Part shown: positions 17,921 through 27,937 of the stretch, in pieces | How positions within the stretch are numbered: position 1 is the stretch's first letter | How the letters are laid out: the number at the start of each line of letters is the position of its first letter | From: Prevotella sp. | GTDB lineage: Bacteria; Bacteroidota; Bacteroidia; Bacteroidales; Bacteroidaceae | Reading direction: 5' to 3' | NCBI GenBank assembly: GCA_022775985.1 | Contig: JALFIM010000137.1 | Location: 1 to 59,572, forward strand | Length of the DNA stretch: 59,572 nucleotides | The notes under the pieces: generated by a model | Database searches by the model: none | What the model was told of the DNA's origin: nothing | The model's input: the letters and a program-made list of their open reading frames with translations, nothing else | Program-made: the position numbers and the translations under genes

Positions 17921-19858
17921 TCAGTCTATGCTTGCGCACCAGCCGCCGTTGGGCGCGAGCTCAAGGGTGTATGTCTGCGTATTGTCTACGTCGGCACTGT
18001 GCTTCCTGTACTCAAGTCCCTGACGGTATGAGTTGGGGCCGTCCTGGAAATAAGTGATGTGGTGCTTGCCGGCCGGCAGGAACGACATCGGGAGCGTGAG
18101 CTTCTGGGGCTTGGAGCCCGTGATGGCACCCACGAACCACTTGTTGCCCTTGCGCTTCGCCACCACTACATACTCGCCCACCTTGGCGTCTATCACCCGT
18201 GTCTCGTCCCATGTGACGGGCACCGAGGCTATAAACTCCGTACACTCGGGCTCGGCATAATAGCGTGTGGGGCTGTCGCAGAGCATCTGTATGCCGCTCT
18301 CAAACACCACGTAGAGTGCCATGTGGTAGGAGCGCGTGCCGCCCACCATAGGCGTGGGGTCGGTGCTGCGCACATACTGCTGCTGTGCGCTGCTCATAGC
18401 GCCAGGGGTGAAGTCCATGGCTCCTACCGCATTGCGCATGAAAGGCAGGTATATGGAGTTCTCGGGAGTGACCCACTCATTGTTCTCAAGTCCGCGCACG
18501 CCCTCATAAGACAGCAGGTTGGGATAGCGGCGCTCAAGGCCCGAGGGCTTGTACGCGCCGTGGAAGTCAACGAGGATATGGTGCTTGGCAGCCTCCTTCA
18601 CCACGCGCTCGTAGTAGTTCACCATCCACTGGTCCTGACGGTCCATGAAGTCTATCTTCACGCCAGGCACGCCCCACTGCTCGTACTTGGCGAAGATGTC
18701 GCTCAGGTGGTTCTCCACCGTGAGCCACGGCAGCCAGAGTATCAGTCCCACGTTCTTGCTCTTGCCGTAGCGTATAAGTTCGGGCAGGTCTATGTCCTTG
18801 ATGGTGTTGTAGGGGTCGGTGGTAGACTTGGCCCATCCCTCATCGAGTATGATGTATGGTATGCCGTACTTCGAGGCGAAGTCTATATAATATTTATATG
18901 TGTCGTTGTTGATGCCCGACTTGAAGTCCACGTTCCATATCATCTTGTGGTTCCACCAATCCCAGCTCACCTGGCCCGGCTTTATCCAGCTCGGATCCTT
19001 TATCTCGCAGGGCGACGACAACTGATATGTAAGCTGATTGAGGAGTATGTCCTTGTCGTTCTTGGCTATCATGAAGTAGCGCCACGGGAATGAGCGTGTG
19101 CCTGTGGTGTTGGCTATGTAGCTGGCGGTCTTTGTGAACTTAACGCTGCGGTCGCCGTCGGGGCCGAACTCCAGCGGACATGGAGGGAACAGGGCCGACA
19201 TGCCGTTGTTGCCCGTGCCCTTGAGAAACATGCCGGGATAGTCCTTGAGGTCGGTCTCGGAGATGAGTATGCGGTACTTCTTGTCCGTGCGGATGAGTAT
19301 CGGCAGATAGGTCATGTCGTCAGAGGGTTTGAACGACTTGGTGGAGATATGGTTGTACGTGGTCTCGCACGATGTCTTGAAGTTGTTGACGTGTGACACG
19401 TCGGCGGTGTAGTCTGCAGGGAAATTGATGGTGAACGTCTCGTTGTCTACATTGACGCGCCCTTTCTTGCGTGTGACGAACCTGTAGGCCACACCGTTGT
19501 CGAACGCACGGAACTCCACGGCGAAGTCGCCGGCGAAGCTCATCGTCATGGTATTGCAGCGGTTCTGCACCGACGACATCTTCAGCGGCACCTCGGGATG
19601 CAGGGTCTCGTTGATGGACGAGCGTTTCACTCCCTTCAGCTTGGCGTTGGGGCCGAGGTTCTTGCCATCTACGGTCATGCCGAGCACGCAGTCGTCGAGG
19701 ATGGTATTGCCGTCGGCACTCACCGAGTATGAGATATTCTTGCCTGTGGTCACGCTCACGGCGATGGTGCCGTCGGGCGATTTCAGCACGTTTGCCTTCT
19801 GCGCACGCACGGCCATACAGGCCATGGCACATAAGGACAGAAGTAAGATTTTTTTCAT
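17921..19858 (-). CDS. GH97 alpha-glycosidase
   Basis: A 645-residue secreted protein. The ATG at 19858 is used because it begins the signal peptide MKKILLLSLCAMACMAVRA; an open frame extends 87 codons further upstream but carries no recognisable sequence. Domains: N-terminal super-sandwich (~20-280), TIM-barrel (…VSWDWWNHKMIWNVDFKSG…, YIILDEGWAK, ILWLPWLTVENHL, GVKIDFMDRQDQWMVNYYE, DFHGAYKPSGLERRYPNL) and a C-terminal beta domain. The Asp in GVKIDF is where retaining members carry their nucleophile, so a retaining alpha-galactosidase-like activity seems more likely than SusB-type inverting alpha-glucosidase. That is inference from motif position. Confidence 0.88.
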   Translation of the reverse strand: MKKILLLSLCAMACMAVRAQKANVLKSPDGTIAVSVTTGKNISYSVSADGNTILDDCVLGMTVDGKNLGPNAKLKGVKRSSINETLHPEVPLKMSSVQNRCNTMTMSFAGDFAVEFRAFDNGVAYRFVTRKKGRVNVDNETFTINFPADYTADVSHVNNFKTSCETTYNHISTKSFKPSDDMTYLPILIRTDKKYRILISETDLKDYPGMFLKGTGNNGMSALFPPCPLEFGPDGDRSVKFTKTASYIANTTGTRSFPWRYFMIAKNDKDILLNQLTYQLSSPCEIKDPSWIKPGQVSWDWWNHKMIWNVDFKSGINNDTYKYYIDFASKYGIPYIILDEGWAKSTTDPYNTIKDIDLPELIRYGKSKNVGLILWLPWLTVENHLSDIFAKYEQWGVPGVKIDFMDRQDQWMVNYYERVVKEAAKHHILVDFHGAYKPSGLERRYPNLLSYEGVRGLENNEWVTPENSIYLPFMRNAVGAMDFTPGAMSSAQQQYVRSTDPTPMVGGTRSYHMALYVVFESGIQMLCDSPTRYYAEPECTEFIASVPVTWDETRVIDAKVGEYVVVAKRKGNKWFVGAITGSKPQKLTLPMSFLPAGKHHITYFQDGPNSYRQGLEYRKHSADVDNTQTYTLELAPNGGWCASID

Positions 19859-20013
19859 GAAAGCGAATATAAAGATTGATAAATATGTCAAAAGATGTAT
19901 CGGCGGCACGCATCTATGTACAGTCTCGCGGCATGTACACGGCACTTGCTGCCGTAATGTGGGGCCATGGTGCGCGGCAATGCTCTGATGCCGCGCACCC
20001 GGCCATAACCAAT

Positions 20014-20051
20014 GACAGGTCAGATGCCGCACGAGCGGCATCTGACCTGTC
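20014..20051 (-). terminator. Perfect 17-bp stem hairpin after GH92
   Basis: GACAGGTCAGATGCCGC and GCGGCATCTGACCTGTC pair perfectly around the loop ACGA. The hairpin starts 3 bp beyond the GH92 stop codon on the minus strand. It lacks a following T-run, so it may be a transcript-stabilising 3' structure or a partial terminator between GH92 and GH97. Confidence 0.6.
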
Positions 20052-20054
20052 GTG

Positions 20055-22367
20055 TTATTTACGCTTCTTGCCGCCCTGCTTCTGGGCGTTGATAGCGTTG
20101 GTGAATGAGTAGGGAGCATCCTCGTCGAGGGTGCCGCGCTGCTTGTTTGGAGTCGCCGACATGTTGAACACGATGCTGCCGCCCTTCATGAGGTCGCTGT
20201 GGTTAAGGTAGTTGTGGTTATACTCCGCACCGTTGAGGGTCATGCTGCCCACATAGCGTGTGGCGCTGCTGTTGTCCTTGGCGGTGATGGTCATGGTGTT
20301 GCCGTTCTCAAGATGCAGTGTCATCTTGTCGAAATAAGGCACGCCGAGCACATACTGGTTGGAGCCCGGGCACACGGGATAGAAACCCATGGCCGAGAAC
20401 ACGTACCAGGCAGAGGTCTGACCGTTGTCCTCATCGCCGCAGTAGCCGTCGGGATGAGCATTGTAGAGTTTGTCCATAACCTCACGTATCCAGTACTGCG
20501 TCTTCCAGGGCTGGCCGGAGTAGCCATAGAGGTATATCATGTGCTGTATGGGCTGGTTGCCGTGCGCGTAGTTACCCATGTTCATGATCTGCATCTCGCG
20601 TATCTCATGTATCACGCCTCCGTAGTAGCTGTCGTCAAACAATGGCGGAACGTTGAACACAGAGTCGAGCATATTGTTGAATGTCTGCTTGCCGCCCATA
20701 AGGTTGATGAGTCCCTGCGGGTCATGGAACACAGACCATGTGTAGTGCCAGCTGTTGCCCTCGGTGAAGGCATCGCCCCACTTCAGCGGCGAGAACGGAG
20801 ACTGGAACTTGCCGTCCTTGTTGCGTCCGCGCATGAGGTTTGTCTCCTTGTCAAACACATTCTTATAATTGAACGCGCGTGTATAGAAAGGTTTGAGTTC
20901 CTTGTCGCTCTTTCCGAGAGCCTTGCCAAACTGGTATATGCACCAGTCGTCGTAGGCGTACTCGAGCGTGCGGGCCACATTCTCGTTTATCTTCACGTCG
21001 TAAGGCACGTAGCCGAGCTTGTTGTAGTACTCGAAGCCAAGGCGGCCCGTCGACGGCACCTGCGGATGTACGGCGTTGGCTCCATGCACCACAGCCTGCC
21101 ACAGAGTCTCCGCATCATAGCCGCGCAAGCCCTTGAGGTAAGCGTCGGCCACGATAGACGCTGAGTTGTTGCCCACCATGCAGCCACGGTGGCCGGGGCT
21201 TGCCCACTCAGGAAGGAAACCGCTCTCCTTGTATGCGTTGACCAGTCCCTCCTGCATCTTGGTGTTCATAGACGGATACATCACGTTGAGGAACGGGAAG
21301 AGACAGCGGAAGGTGTCCCAGAAGCCTGTGTCGGTGAACATGTAGCCGGGCAGCACCTCGCCGTTGTACGGGCTGTAGTGCATGACCTTGCCGTCTACAT
21401 TCTCATAGAAGCTGCGCGGGAAGAGCACCGAACGGTAGAAGCAAGAGTAGAAGGTGCGCACGTGGTCGATATCGTCATCGGCCACTTCTATGCGTCCGAG
21501 CACGTCGTTCCACTCCTTGCGTCCTGCCTCCATCACGGCCTCAAACGGCTTGTCGCCCACCTCCTTGAGGTTGGCCACGGCCTGCTCCTCGCTGATGAAC
21601 GACGATGCCACGCGCACGATGACCTGCTCGCCGCGCTTGGTGTTGAAGCCCACGATGGAGCCGGCATGCCCGCACTTGGCCTCCGTGCCTCCCTCGGAGA
21701 TTTTGCCATCGGCCACGGCAGCCTTGTATGTGAACGGCTTGCTGAACTGCACCACAAAGTAGTTCTTGAAGTTCTGAGGCACGCCGCCGCTGTTCTTTGT
21801 GGTGTAGCCCACTATCATGTTGCGCTCAGGCAGTATCTTGACATAGGAACCGTTGTCGAAGGCATCGACGATGACGTTGGCCTTGTCTGACTCAGGGAAC
21901 GTGAAGCGCATGACGCACGCACGCGACGTAGGTGCCATCTCGGCCACCACATCGTAGTCGGCGAGGTACACGCGGTAGTAGTAGGGCTTGGCTATCTCGG
22001 CCTTGTGCGAGAACCACGAGGCACGCTTGTCCTCATCGAATACGGGCTGGCCTGTGGTGGGCAGTATGGAGAACTGTCCGTAGTCGTTGATCCACGGGCT
22101 CGGCTGGTGTGTCTGCTTGAAGCCGCGTATCTTGTCAGCCCAGTAGACGTAAGCCCATCCGTCTCCCATCTTGCCCGTCTGGGGCATCCAGAAGTTCATG
22201 CCCCACGGCATGGCAATGGCAGGATATGTGTTGCCTGTTGAGAGCGAGCCCTTTGACTCGGTCCCGACGAGCGGATTGACATAATCCACCGGCGTGAGTT
22301 TCTCCTTCGCGCCCACGCTGACGGCAGCAAGCGCAATGAGGGAAGTACATAAGATTTTAAATGTCAT
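20055..22367 (-). CDS. GH92 alpha-mannosidase
   Basis: A 770-residue secreted enzyme. The start at 22367 opens the signal peptide MTFKILCTSLIALAAVSVGA; the 64 codons of open frame further upstream are not protein-like. GH92 features include 'YVNPLVGTESKGSLSTGNTYPAIAMPWGMNFW' at the N-terminus, 'DTGFWDTFRCLFPFLNVMYP' mid-protein and the catalytic-region block 'GDEDNGQTSAWYVFSAMGFYPVCPGSNQY' near the C-terminus. GH92 enzymes are calcium-dependent inverting exo-alpha-mannosidases. The family is usually expanded in Bacteroidales that use yeast mannan or host N-glycans. It heads the row GH92-GH97-GH106-GH78. Confidence 0.92.
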   Translation of the reverse strand: MTFKILCTSLIALAAVSVGAKEKLTPVDYVNPLVGTESKGSLSTGNTYPAIAMPWGMNFWMPQTGKMGDGWAYVYWADKIRGFKQTHQPSPWINDYGQFSILPTTGQPVFDEDKRASWFSHKAEIAKPYYYRVYLADYDVVAEMAPTSRACVMRFTFPESDKANVIVDAFDNGSYVKILPERNMIVGYTTKNSGGVPQNFKNYFVVQFSKPFTYKAAVADGKISEGGTEAKCGHAGSIVGFNTKRGEQVIVRVASSFISEEQAVANLKEVGDKPFEAVMEAGRKEWNDVLGRIEVADDDIDHVRTFYSCFYRSVLFPRSFYENVDGKVMHYSPYNGEVLPGYMFTDTGFWDTFRCLFPFLNVMYPSMNTKMQEGLVNAYKESGFLPEWASPGHRGCMVGNNSASIVADAYLKGLRGYDAETLWQAVVHGANAVHPQVPSTGRLGFEYYNKLGYVPYDVKINENVARTLEYAYDDWCIYQFGKALGKSDKELKPFYTRAFNYKNVFDKETNLMRGRNKDGKFQSPFSPLKWGDAFTEGNSWHYTWSVFHDPQGLINLMGGKQTFNNMLDSVFNVPPLFDDSYYGGVIHEIREMQIMNMGNYAHGNQPIQHMIYLYGYSGQPWKTQYWIREVMDKLYNAHPDGYCGDEDNGQTSAWYVFSAMGFYPVCPGSNQYVLGVPYFDKMTLHLENGNTMTITAKDNSSATRYVGSMTLNGAEYNHNYLNHSDLMKGGSIVFNMSATPNKQRGTLDEDAPYSFTNAINAQKQGGKKRK

Positions 22368-22605
22368 AATAAATCTGAATATTGAATTGTTGATTAAGTA
22401 GAGCCACGCATCATCCATAGCTGGCAGCTCCCTGCCGATGGCCGTCGCCACGTGCTGTCCGAAAGCGGCGACACGGACGATGCCTTGTAGCTGGTTGCAT
22501 TTCGTGTGTAGGTCAGGACTGACTGTGTGTCCTGCGTCGTGTGTCACACGCCTGAGCACCGTATCTTACGGTGGCAGACTGCCGTGGCACCACTGACTTC
22601 ATCTG

Positions 22606-22613
22606 CAAAGTTA
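22606..22613 (-). promoter_or_regulatory. -7 promoter box upstream of GH92
   Basis: TAACTTTG on the minus strand, a full TAnnTTTG match. It would give an unusually long leader of about 230 nt before the GH92 ATG at 22367. No riboswitch-like fold was recognised in the leader. Confidence 0.45.
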
Positions 22614-22686
22614 ATGGAAAAAGGTATAATACGCAAGCAAAACGCCAAAAATGACATAAGTCAATTGTGTTTTGTTGCTGGAAACG

Positions 22687-23021
22687 AAAAACGGGTGGAT
22701 TCACATCCACCCGACTCACACATTGAACGGATAATGTCCGTCCAAACCTTACAATTAATAACATTTAAAACCTCAACCTTCACAGGCTGACACAAATCAC
22801 TATTTTCTTGTTTATTGAATTTTTCTTTGTTTTCCAATCTGCGTACATGCTTTTACAAACCTGTGCCTGAGCTAATGGCATAAAGCCCGCACTGTGGCAC
22901 GTACTGCCCTCAGACTGCGCCGTCTGCGGCTACAAACGGTCTACGCTCCGCGTGTTCATGTATGGAATGAATCGCCGACACGCTCTTGGCCGCCAATCCT
23001 TTGGTACGCAATGCAAAATTA
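22687..23021 (-). ncRNA. Candidate small RNA transcription unit (unidentified)
   Basis: A TAATTTTG -7 box at 23014-23021 is followed about 300 nt downstream on the minus strand by a textbook Rho-independent terminator: CGGGTGGAT / ATCCACCCG stem (22692-22713), TGTG/GTGA loop, then TTTTT (22687-22691). No credible reading frame lies between; the longest is about 33 codons without similarity I recognise. The unit sits upstream of the GH92 promoter. It could equally be the remnant of a lost gene. Confidence 0.35.
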
Positions 23022-23382
23022 AGAAACAAATCCGATAAATAAGCAATAAATATCAATTTTTTATATTATTTGGTCGTTTTTTACATATAAATATCAAAAA
23101 CAGAGCACTGAAAAACATGTATTCAGAATCTAAAACACGATGGGGACACACAAATATTCATGGTCAAACATTCACCGTATGACCAATATATCATATTATC
23201 AAACGGCATCAAGCATTACTATCAAAGACTCCAGCCACGCCACGTTATGCCAAGGATTTCGCCCATAATCAGGCAATCAAAACTATTTTCATGCAAAAAA
23301 TCAGAGAAAACGATAGATACACACGCCATAGTACAATGATGAGATATAAAGCAAACTTACCCCAACATCACACGACAAGCGC
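23022..23382. other. AT-rich non-coding stretch
   Basis: No gene, repeat or promoter is supported here between the candidate RNA unit and the GH127 terminator. Confidence 0.4.
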
Positions 23383-23434
23383 AAAAAGAGCCATAGCTTA
23401 CGTCCGATACTGGTCGGGCGGAAGGCTATGGCTC
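23383..23434 (-). terminator. Terminator of the GH127 gene
   Basis: On the minus strand GAGCCATAGC pairs with GCTATGGCTC across a ~28-nt loop, followed by TTTTT. It lies 34 bp beyond the GH127 stop codon. Confidence 0.65.
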
Positions 23435-23467
23435 CTTATAATAAGAAGTAAGATATGTGCGTGACGC

Positions 23468-25507
23468 TTACTCCACGGTGGGGAATGCGGAGATGCGCAG
23501 ACGTGCGGCACCCATCGGCACGAGCGTTATAGACTCCGTCTCGCTGGCCTTGGGGGCATCCTCATCGGGCAATACGCCGCACAGGCCGGTCTCGTCCATC
23601 GTCCATGAGGGCACGCGGCGGCCCTTGGCCTTGATCTCCAGAGGTACGCTGTCGAGCGTGAACGGATAGTTGTCGGCAGGCCATGGCTTACGCACCACCT
23701 CTATATCCAATGGCAGGAAGCCTCCATGGAGCACCAAGGCATAGTTCCATGGGCTGTCGGCATAAATCTCCGTTGTGGGCCACTTCGACGCATCGGCGTT
23801 CTTCTGCCACTTGCTGTCGCCGATAGCCGTCTCCTTGCTGTCGCGCTTCACATAACGTTCCTTTATCTTGAGCGACATGGTGAGCGGGCCGTAGTCTACG
23901 CTCACGCTGTTCTTGTTGACGGCCCAGCGGCGCATGCCAAGGGTCATGGGCAGACGCATGGTGAGTTTGTCGCCCTTCTGCCACTTGCGGTTTACCACGA
24001 GATACTTGCCGCTGACGGGAGTGGCAGACACACGCTCGCCATTGACTGCCACCTCGGCCTCCTTCGTCCATGACGGTATGCGCAGGTAGAATGGGAACTC
24101 GGCAGAGCCCTTCTCTATGGTGAACGTGATGTTCTCATCGAACGGATAGTTGGTCTCCTCCTTCACCACCACCTTCTTATTGTTGCCTACGAGCACATCG
24201 GCAGTACATGCCGCATACATCACGGCAGCCATGCCGTTGTCGGGGGTGGCATAGATGAGATTCTCACTGTAGTAAGGCCACCCCTGCGAGTGGTTGTGCT
24301 GGCAGCAGCGGCTGCTAAAGGGATTCATAGAGAGGAACGGGCCACGGTTGTCGATACCGGGGTTGTGGTTCTTGGAGTCGCTCTGCACCATATTGGGAGA
24401 GGTGATGTAGCGCAGGGCCTTGAAGTCGGGCATAGTGGCAGCTGGGTATGAGTTGAAGGCCACATCCTCACAGTTGTCAGCCCACACAGGGTCGCCGGTG
24501 AAGCGCAGCATTATCTCATCGCTGGCCATCTGCTCCACCATGCCACAGGTCTCCACGCCCTGGCGCGGGTCTATGTAGCCCATACGTGCATTCTCGTCAG
24601 CTCCGAACATACCGCCGGGCACCTGTCCGAACGTGCGGCGGATAAGGTTCTGCACGTTGTATGAGGCATGCAGCATCTTCGGGTCTGACGTGAGCATGTA
24701 GTATGTGGCGGGCTCACGGAAGCACTCCGCGATGTTCACGTTGTGCCAGTTGGGCAGTGATGTAGACATAGTCCAGTTGGCGGTGTTGCGGTGCAACTTG
24801 TGCGCGAGGTCGAGGAGCGACTTATCGCCAGTGCGGTTGTACAGCCACAGCACGGTGTAGAGGTTGTCACCGCCACGGCTGTTCTCCCAGTAGTCCTCGA
24901 GGAATTTGTCGTCGGGTATAGTGAGCTGCCACTTGAAGTAGCCGCTCATGAGCTTCAGCACACGCTCGTCGTGCGTGTACTCGTAGTAGGTCTGGAGCGT
25001 GGAGAGCACTATCATCTGTGCCCAGAGCTCAGGCTTGTCGCCGTGCATGTTGATGGGGCCGAACGAACCGTCCTCGCGCTGGCTGCGGAGTATGGCCTCT
25101 ATCCATGTCTTGGTCTCGGCTATCATCTTCTTGTCGCCGAGGATATAGGCCAGGTCGCAGTAGCCCTTCAGCCAGTAGGGCACCTCCTCCCAGCCGTGGT
25201 CGCCGCCACTGGTGAGCCATGCGTTGTTGTCCTTGTCGAGCCATGCCGATATCTCCCCGAGATGTCCTGTCAGGCCATCGCGCTGAAGCTCAAGATAGCG
25301 GCCCACCCATCCTGCTGGACGTATGCTGCCGAGCGGCAGCTTCATGAAGCACTGCTGACGCAGAGGAGCCTTTGCGTTGACGTAGCTGTTGCTTTGCGAT
25401 GTGTTGTCGGGACGGTCCACCACCTTGCTGGTGGTCTGCGCCGACACCGCAGTTGCCGTGGCAGCCATGACGAAAGTTGCGATTAGAGAGCGAATGTTTA
25501 ATGTCAT
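23468..25507 (-). CDS. GH127 beta-L-arabinofuranosidase (DUF1680)
   Basis: A 679-residue secreted protein with a cleavable signal peptide (…ATATAVSAQ). The (alpha/alpha)6 barrel begins at 'PLGSIRPAGWVGRYLELQRDGL'. The zinc-cysteine catalytic site typical of GH127 is visible as 'VETCGMVEQ' (ExC) and 'SSRCCQHNHSQGWP' (CC), where one cysteine acts as nucleophile. Family enzymes remove beta-L-arabinofuranose. It has its own terminator and a promoter 107 bp upstream. It diverges from the GH99-like gene. Confidence 0.9.
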   Translation of the reverse strand: MTLNIRSLIATFVMAATATAVSAQTTSKVVDRPDNTSQSNSYVNAKAPLRQQCFMKLPLGSIRPAGWVGRYLELQRDGLTGHLGEISAWLDKDNNAWLTSGGDHGWEEVPYWLKGYCDLAYILGDKKMIAETKTWIEAILRSQREDGSFGPINMHGDKPELWAQMIVLSTLQTYYEYTHDERVLKLMSGYFKWQLTIPDDKFLEDYWENSRGGDNLYTVLWLYNRTGDKSLLDLAHKLHRNTANWTMSTSLPNWHNVNIAECFREPATYYMLTSDPKMLHASYNVQNLIRRTFGQVPGGMFGADENARMGYIDPRQGVETCGMVEQMASDEIMLRFTGDPVWADNCEDVAFNSYPAATMPDFKALRYITSPNMVQSDSKNHNPGIDNRGPFLSMNPFSSRCCQHNHSQGWPYYSENLIYATPDNGMAAVMYAACTADVLVGNNKKVVVKEETNYPFDENITFTIEKGSAEFPFYLRIPSWTKEAEVAVNGERVSATPVSGKYLVVNRKWQKGDKLTMRLPMTLGMRRWAVNKNSVSVDYGPLTMSLKIKERYVKRDSKETAIGDSKWQKNADASKWPTTEIYADSPWNYALVLHGGFLPLDIEVVRKPWPADNYPFTLDSVPLEIKAKGRRVPSWTMDETGLCGVLPDEDAPKASETESITLVPMGAARLRISAFPTVE

Positions 25508-25613
25508 AAGAATCTTATGGATTGGTTAAAGTTATTATTCAGAAGTGTGTGAAGTGGTCACCAGCCATGACTGCCGCGCGTCTCCGCGCCCGCGTCAGAC
25601 GCGGTAACGAATA

Positions 25614-25621
25614 CAAATTTA
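25614..25621 (-). promoter_or_regulatory. -7 promoter box of GH127
   Basis: TAAATTTG on the minus strand, about 107 bp upstream of the ATG. The leader contains a GC-rich palindromic patch (CCGCGTCTGACGCGG, 25589-25603). Confidence 0.45.
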
Positions 25622-25873
25622 GCAATAAAAAACAAGTATCGGCACCATTGCCCGTATTTTTCGCTATACATGGCAATGGTTATGACAATAAGAGAGAAAA
25701 CGATGACGAGTTTTTGCTCTTTCTCCATGCCGCAGGAGCCGCATACCATAATTAACGACCTATCAACTCTAAAAAATGGCGAACGCTATCTGATATGCCC
25801 GATTTTTCATAACTTTACGCAATATTCTCACATATAGTACATTTTTCCACACCTATTAAAAAACCGTAAAGAC

Positions 25874-27856
25874 ATGAGAGCACTCGCATCCACACTACTC
25901 ACCCTGGCAGCAGCGGCACTGCTGGCAGCATGCTCAGGCTCATCGCAAGTCGATGACCCTGTGACTCCTCCCACCCCACCGACTCCCGATACTCCCAAAG
26001 ACGATGACACACCCGCCGACATCATGGCGGACACATGGGTGGCCACAGATGCATTGGGGCGCGTCATGCCCACCTCGGCCGACACCAAACTGAAGTCTGA
26101 CCGCAAGCGCACCGTGGGCATATTCTACGTGACATGGCATGACGAGGGCAAGTACAACATGAGTTCACCGTACAACGGCGACGTGACGAAGGTGCTCGAG
26201 GCATCGCCCAACGCCCGCCTCGACGACAAAGACCCTCACTGGACGGAAGGCTCCTTCCACTGGGGAGAGCCAGAGAACGGCTACTTCCTAAGTCAGGACG
26301 AGTACGTCATACGCAAGGACATATCCATGCTGTCGGATGCCGGCGTAGACGTGCTGATACTCGATGTGACCAATGCCGTGATGTACTGGGACGAATGGAA
26401 GGTGCTGTTCGACACCATGACCAAGATGAAGGCTGAGGGCAACAGCGTGCCTAAATTCTGCTTCTGGGCCTTCAACGGCGATGTGGTGAACGTGGTGAAA
26501 CAGTTGTACACACGCATATATGCCGCAGGACAATACAAGGACCTGTGGTTTGAGTGGGCACGCAAGCCGCTCCTGTTGTACAACGCCACACCGTCGGTGG
26601 ATGCCAACGGCTCCGGCCACAACACCTCGGCCTATCCGCCAGAGGTGCTCACGTTCTTCACCCTGCGCAACATGTGGTGGGGCTACTACAACTGGAACGG
26701 CAAACGCTACGTGGGCACGGAGGACAACTGGTCGTTCGGCTATGAGCTCAACGACTACAGCGTGGCCGCCATGTCGCCGAAGAACCGCGCCGCCACGCAC
26801 AACGGACGGCTGGAGCAGATGGCCGTCACACCGGCGCAGCACGCCATATCCACGACGGGCAAGTGCTGGCGCGTGAACACCAAGGAGCCTGCCCTCAACG
26901 ACCGCGACATGCCCGAACAGGCATACGTGCCATGGCTCGGACGCACCGTAACCAACCCCGAGGGCTACGGCATATACTTCCAAGACCGTTGGGACGAGGC
27001 ACTGGCCGTAGACCCCGACTTCATATACATCAACGACTGGAATGAGTGGACGGCCGGCAAGTATCAGTCTGGCAAGGCTCCCGGCAGCGACGCTCCCGGC
27101 CCGACGGAGTTTCTCGGACGCACCAACCCATTCTACTTCGTAGACCAGTACAACGCTGAGTTCAACCGCACCATACAGCCCATGAAGGGCGGCTACACAG
27201 ACAACTACTACATGCAGATGGTGCAGAACATACGCCGCTACAAGGGCGTGCGGGCCATACCCGAGAACAAGGGCCTCAGCACCATTGCCATTGACGGCGA
27301 CTTCGCCGACTGGGATGCCGTGGCCGTGACCTACTACGACACCAAGGGCGACGTGGCGCACCGCAACCACAACGGCTACGGCGGCAACCACTACACCAAC
27401 GACTCTGGGCGCAACGACATCGTAAAGAGCAAGGTGGCCGTGGGCGACAAGACGGTGAGCTTCTACGCCGAGACGGCTTCAGCTCTCTCGCCGTCATCAG
27501 ACAAGAACTGGATGCTGCTGCTCATCAATGCCGACTGCGACCAGTCCACGGGTTGGGAGGGCTATGACTACATCGTAAACTACAAGGTAAAAGGCGACGG
27601 CCAGTCCACCGTCATGCGCTACGACAGCGCGTCGCAGTCATGGACTGAGGTAGGCGAGGCACGCTTCGCAGTGAATGACAACAGACTGGAGCTGTGCTTC
27701 GACAAGAGCCTCATAGGCGTAAGCGGCAACAGCGCGACCTTCGACTTCAAGTGGGCCGACAATCCCGCATCGCTCACCGATGCCATATCCCTCTGCACCG
27801 ACGGCGACACCGCCCCGAACCGCCGCTTCAACTACCGCTTCATCTGGAAGAAGTGA
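25874..27856 (+). CDS. GH71/GH99-like glycosidase lipoprotein with C-terminal CBM9-like domain
   Basis: A 660-residue lipoprotein (lipobox LAAC, Cys20), then a Pro/Thr/Asp-rich linker (~28-50). The catalytic part begins 'KRTVGIFYVTWHDEG' and continues with 'DISMLSDAGVDVLILDVTNAVMYWDEWKVLFDTM' and 'IYINDWNEWTAGK', the pattern of GH99-like (GH71/GH99-related) proteins with a carboxylate in the NDWNEW segment. The last ~190 residues (…IAIDGDFADWDAVAVTYYD…) resemble CBM9/DOMON-type beta-sandwiches. Substrate is unknown; GH99 relatives act on alpha-mannan. A TAACTTTA promoter-like box lies at 25810-25817. Confidence 0.78.
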   Translation: MRALASTLLTLAAAALLAACSGSSQVDDPVTPPTPPTPDTPKDDDTPADIMADTWVATDALGRVMPTSADTKLKSDRKRTVGIFYVTWHDEGKYNMSSPYNGDVTKVLEASPNARLDDKDPHWTEGSFHWGEPENGYFLSQDEYVIRKDISMLSDAGVDVLILDVTNAVMYWDEWKVLFDTMTKMKAEGNSVPKFCFWAFNGDVVNVVKQLYTRIYAAGQYKDLWFEWARKPLLLYNATPSVDANGSGHNTSAYPPEVLTFFTLRNMWWGYYNWNGKRYVGTEDNWSFGYELNDYSVAAMSPKNRAATHNGRLEQMAVTPAQHAISTTGKCWRVNTKEPALNDRDMPEQAYVPWLGRTVTNPEGYGIYFQDRWDEALAVDPDFIYINDWNEWTAGKYQSGKAPGSDAPGPTEFLGRTNPFYFVDQYNAEFNRTIQPMKGGYTDNYYMQMVQNIRRYKGVRAIPENKGLSTIAIDGDFADWDAVAVTYYDTKGDVAHRNHNGYGGNHYTNDSGRNDIVKSKVAVGDKTVSFYAETASALSPSSDKNWMLLLINADCDQSTGWEGYDYIVNYKVKGDGQSTVMRYDSASQSWTEVGEARFAVNDNRLELCFDKSLIGVSGNSATFDFKWADNPASLTDAISLCTDGDTAPNRRFNYRFIWKK

Positions 27857-27881
27857 TATCCATGCCGTACACAGCAAAAAG

Positions 27882-27918
27882 AAAGTACGCAAGCCACGTG
27901 ACTTGCGTACTTTTTTTT
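27882..27918 (+). terminator. Rho-independent terminator of the GH99-like gene
   Basis: GTACGCAAG (27885-27893) pairs with CTTGCGTAC (27902-27910), followed by eight T. It also separates this gene from the convergent AraC gene. Confidence 0.85.
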
Positions 27919-27937
27919 CAACGGCACGTCAATGCTG

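Noticed and set aside
17921..20119. Longer start for the GH97 gene (and likewise GH92 up to 22559, IPT protein up to 40637, TonB-domain protein up to 31146)
   Set aside because: The extra N-terminal residues are not protein-like and precede a complete signal peptide or membrane segment; in the TonB-domain case they also cross the promoter.
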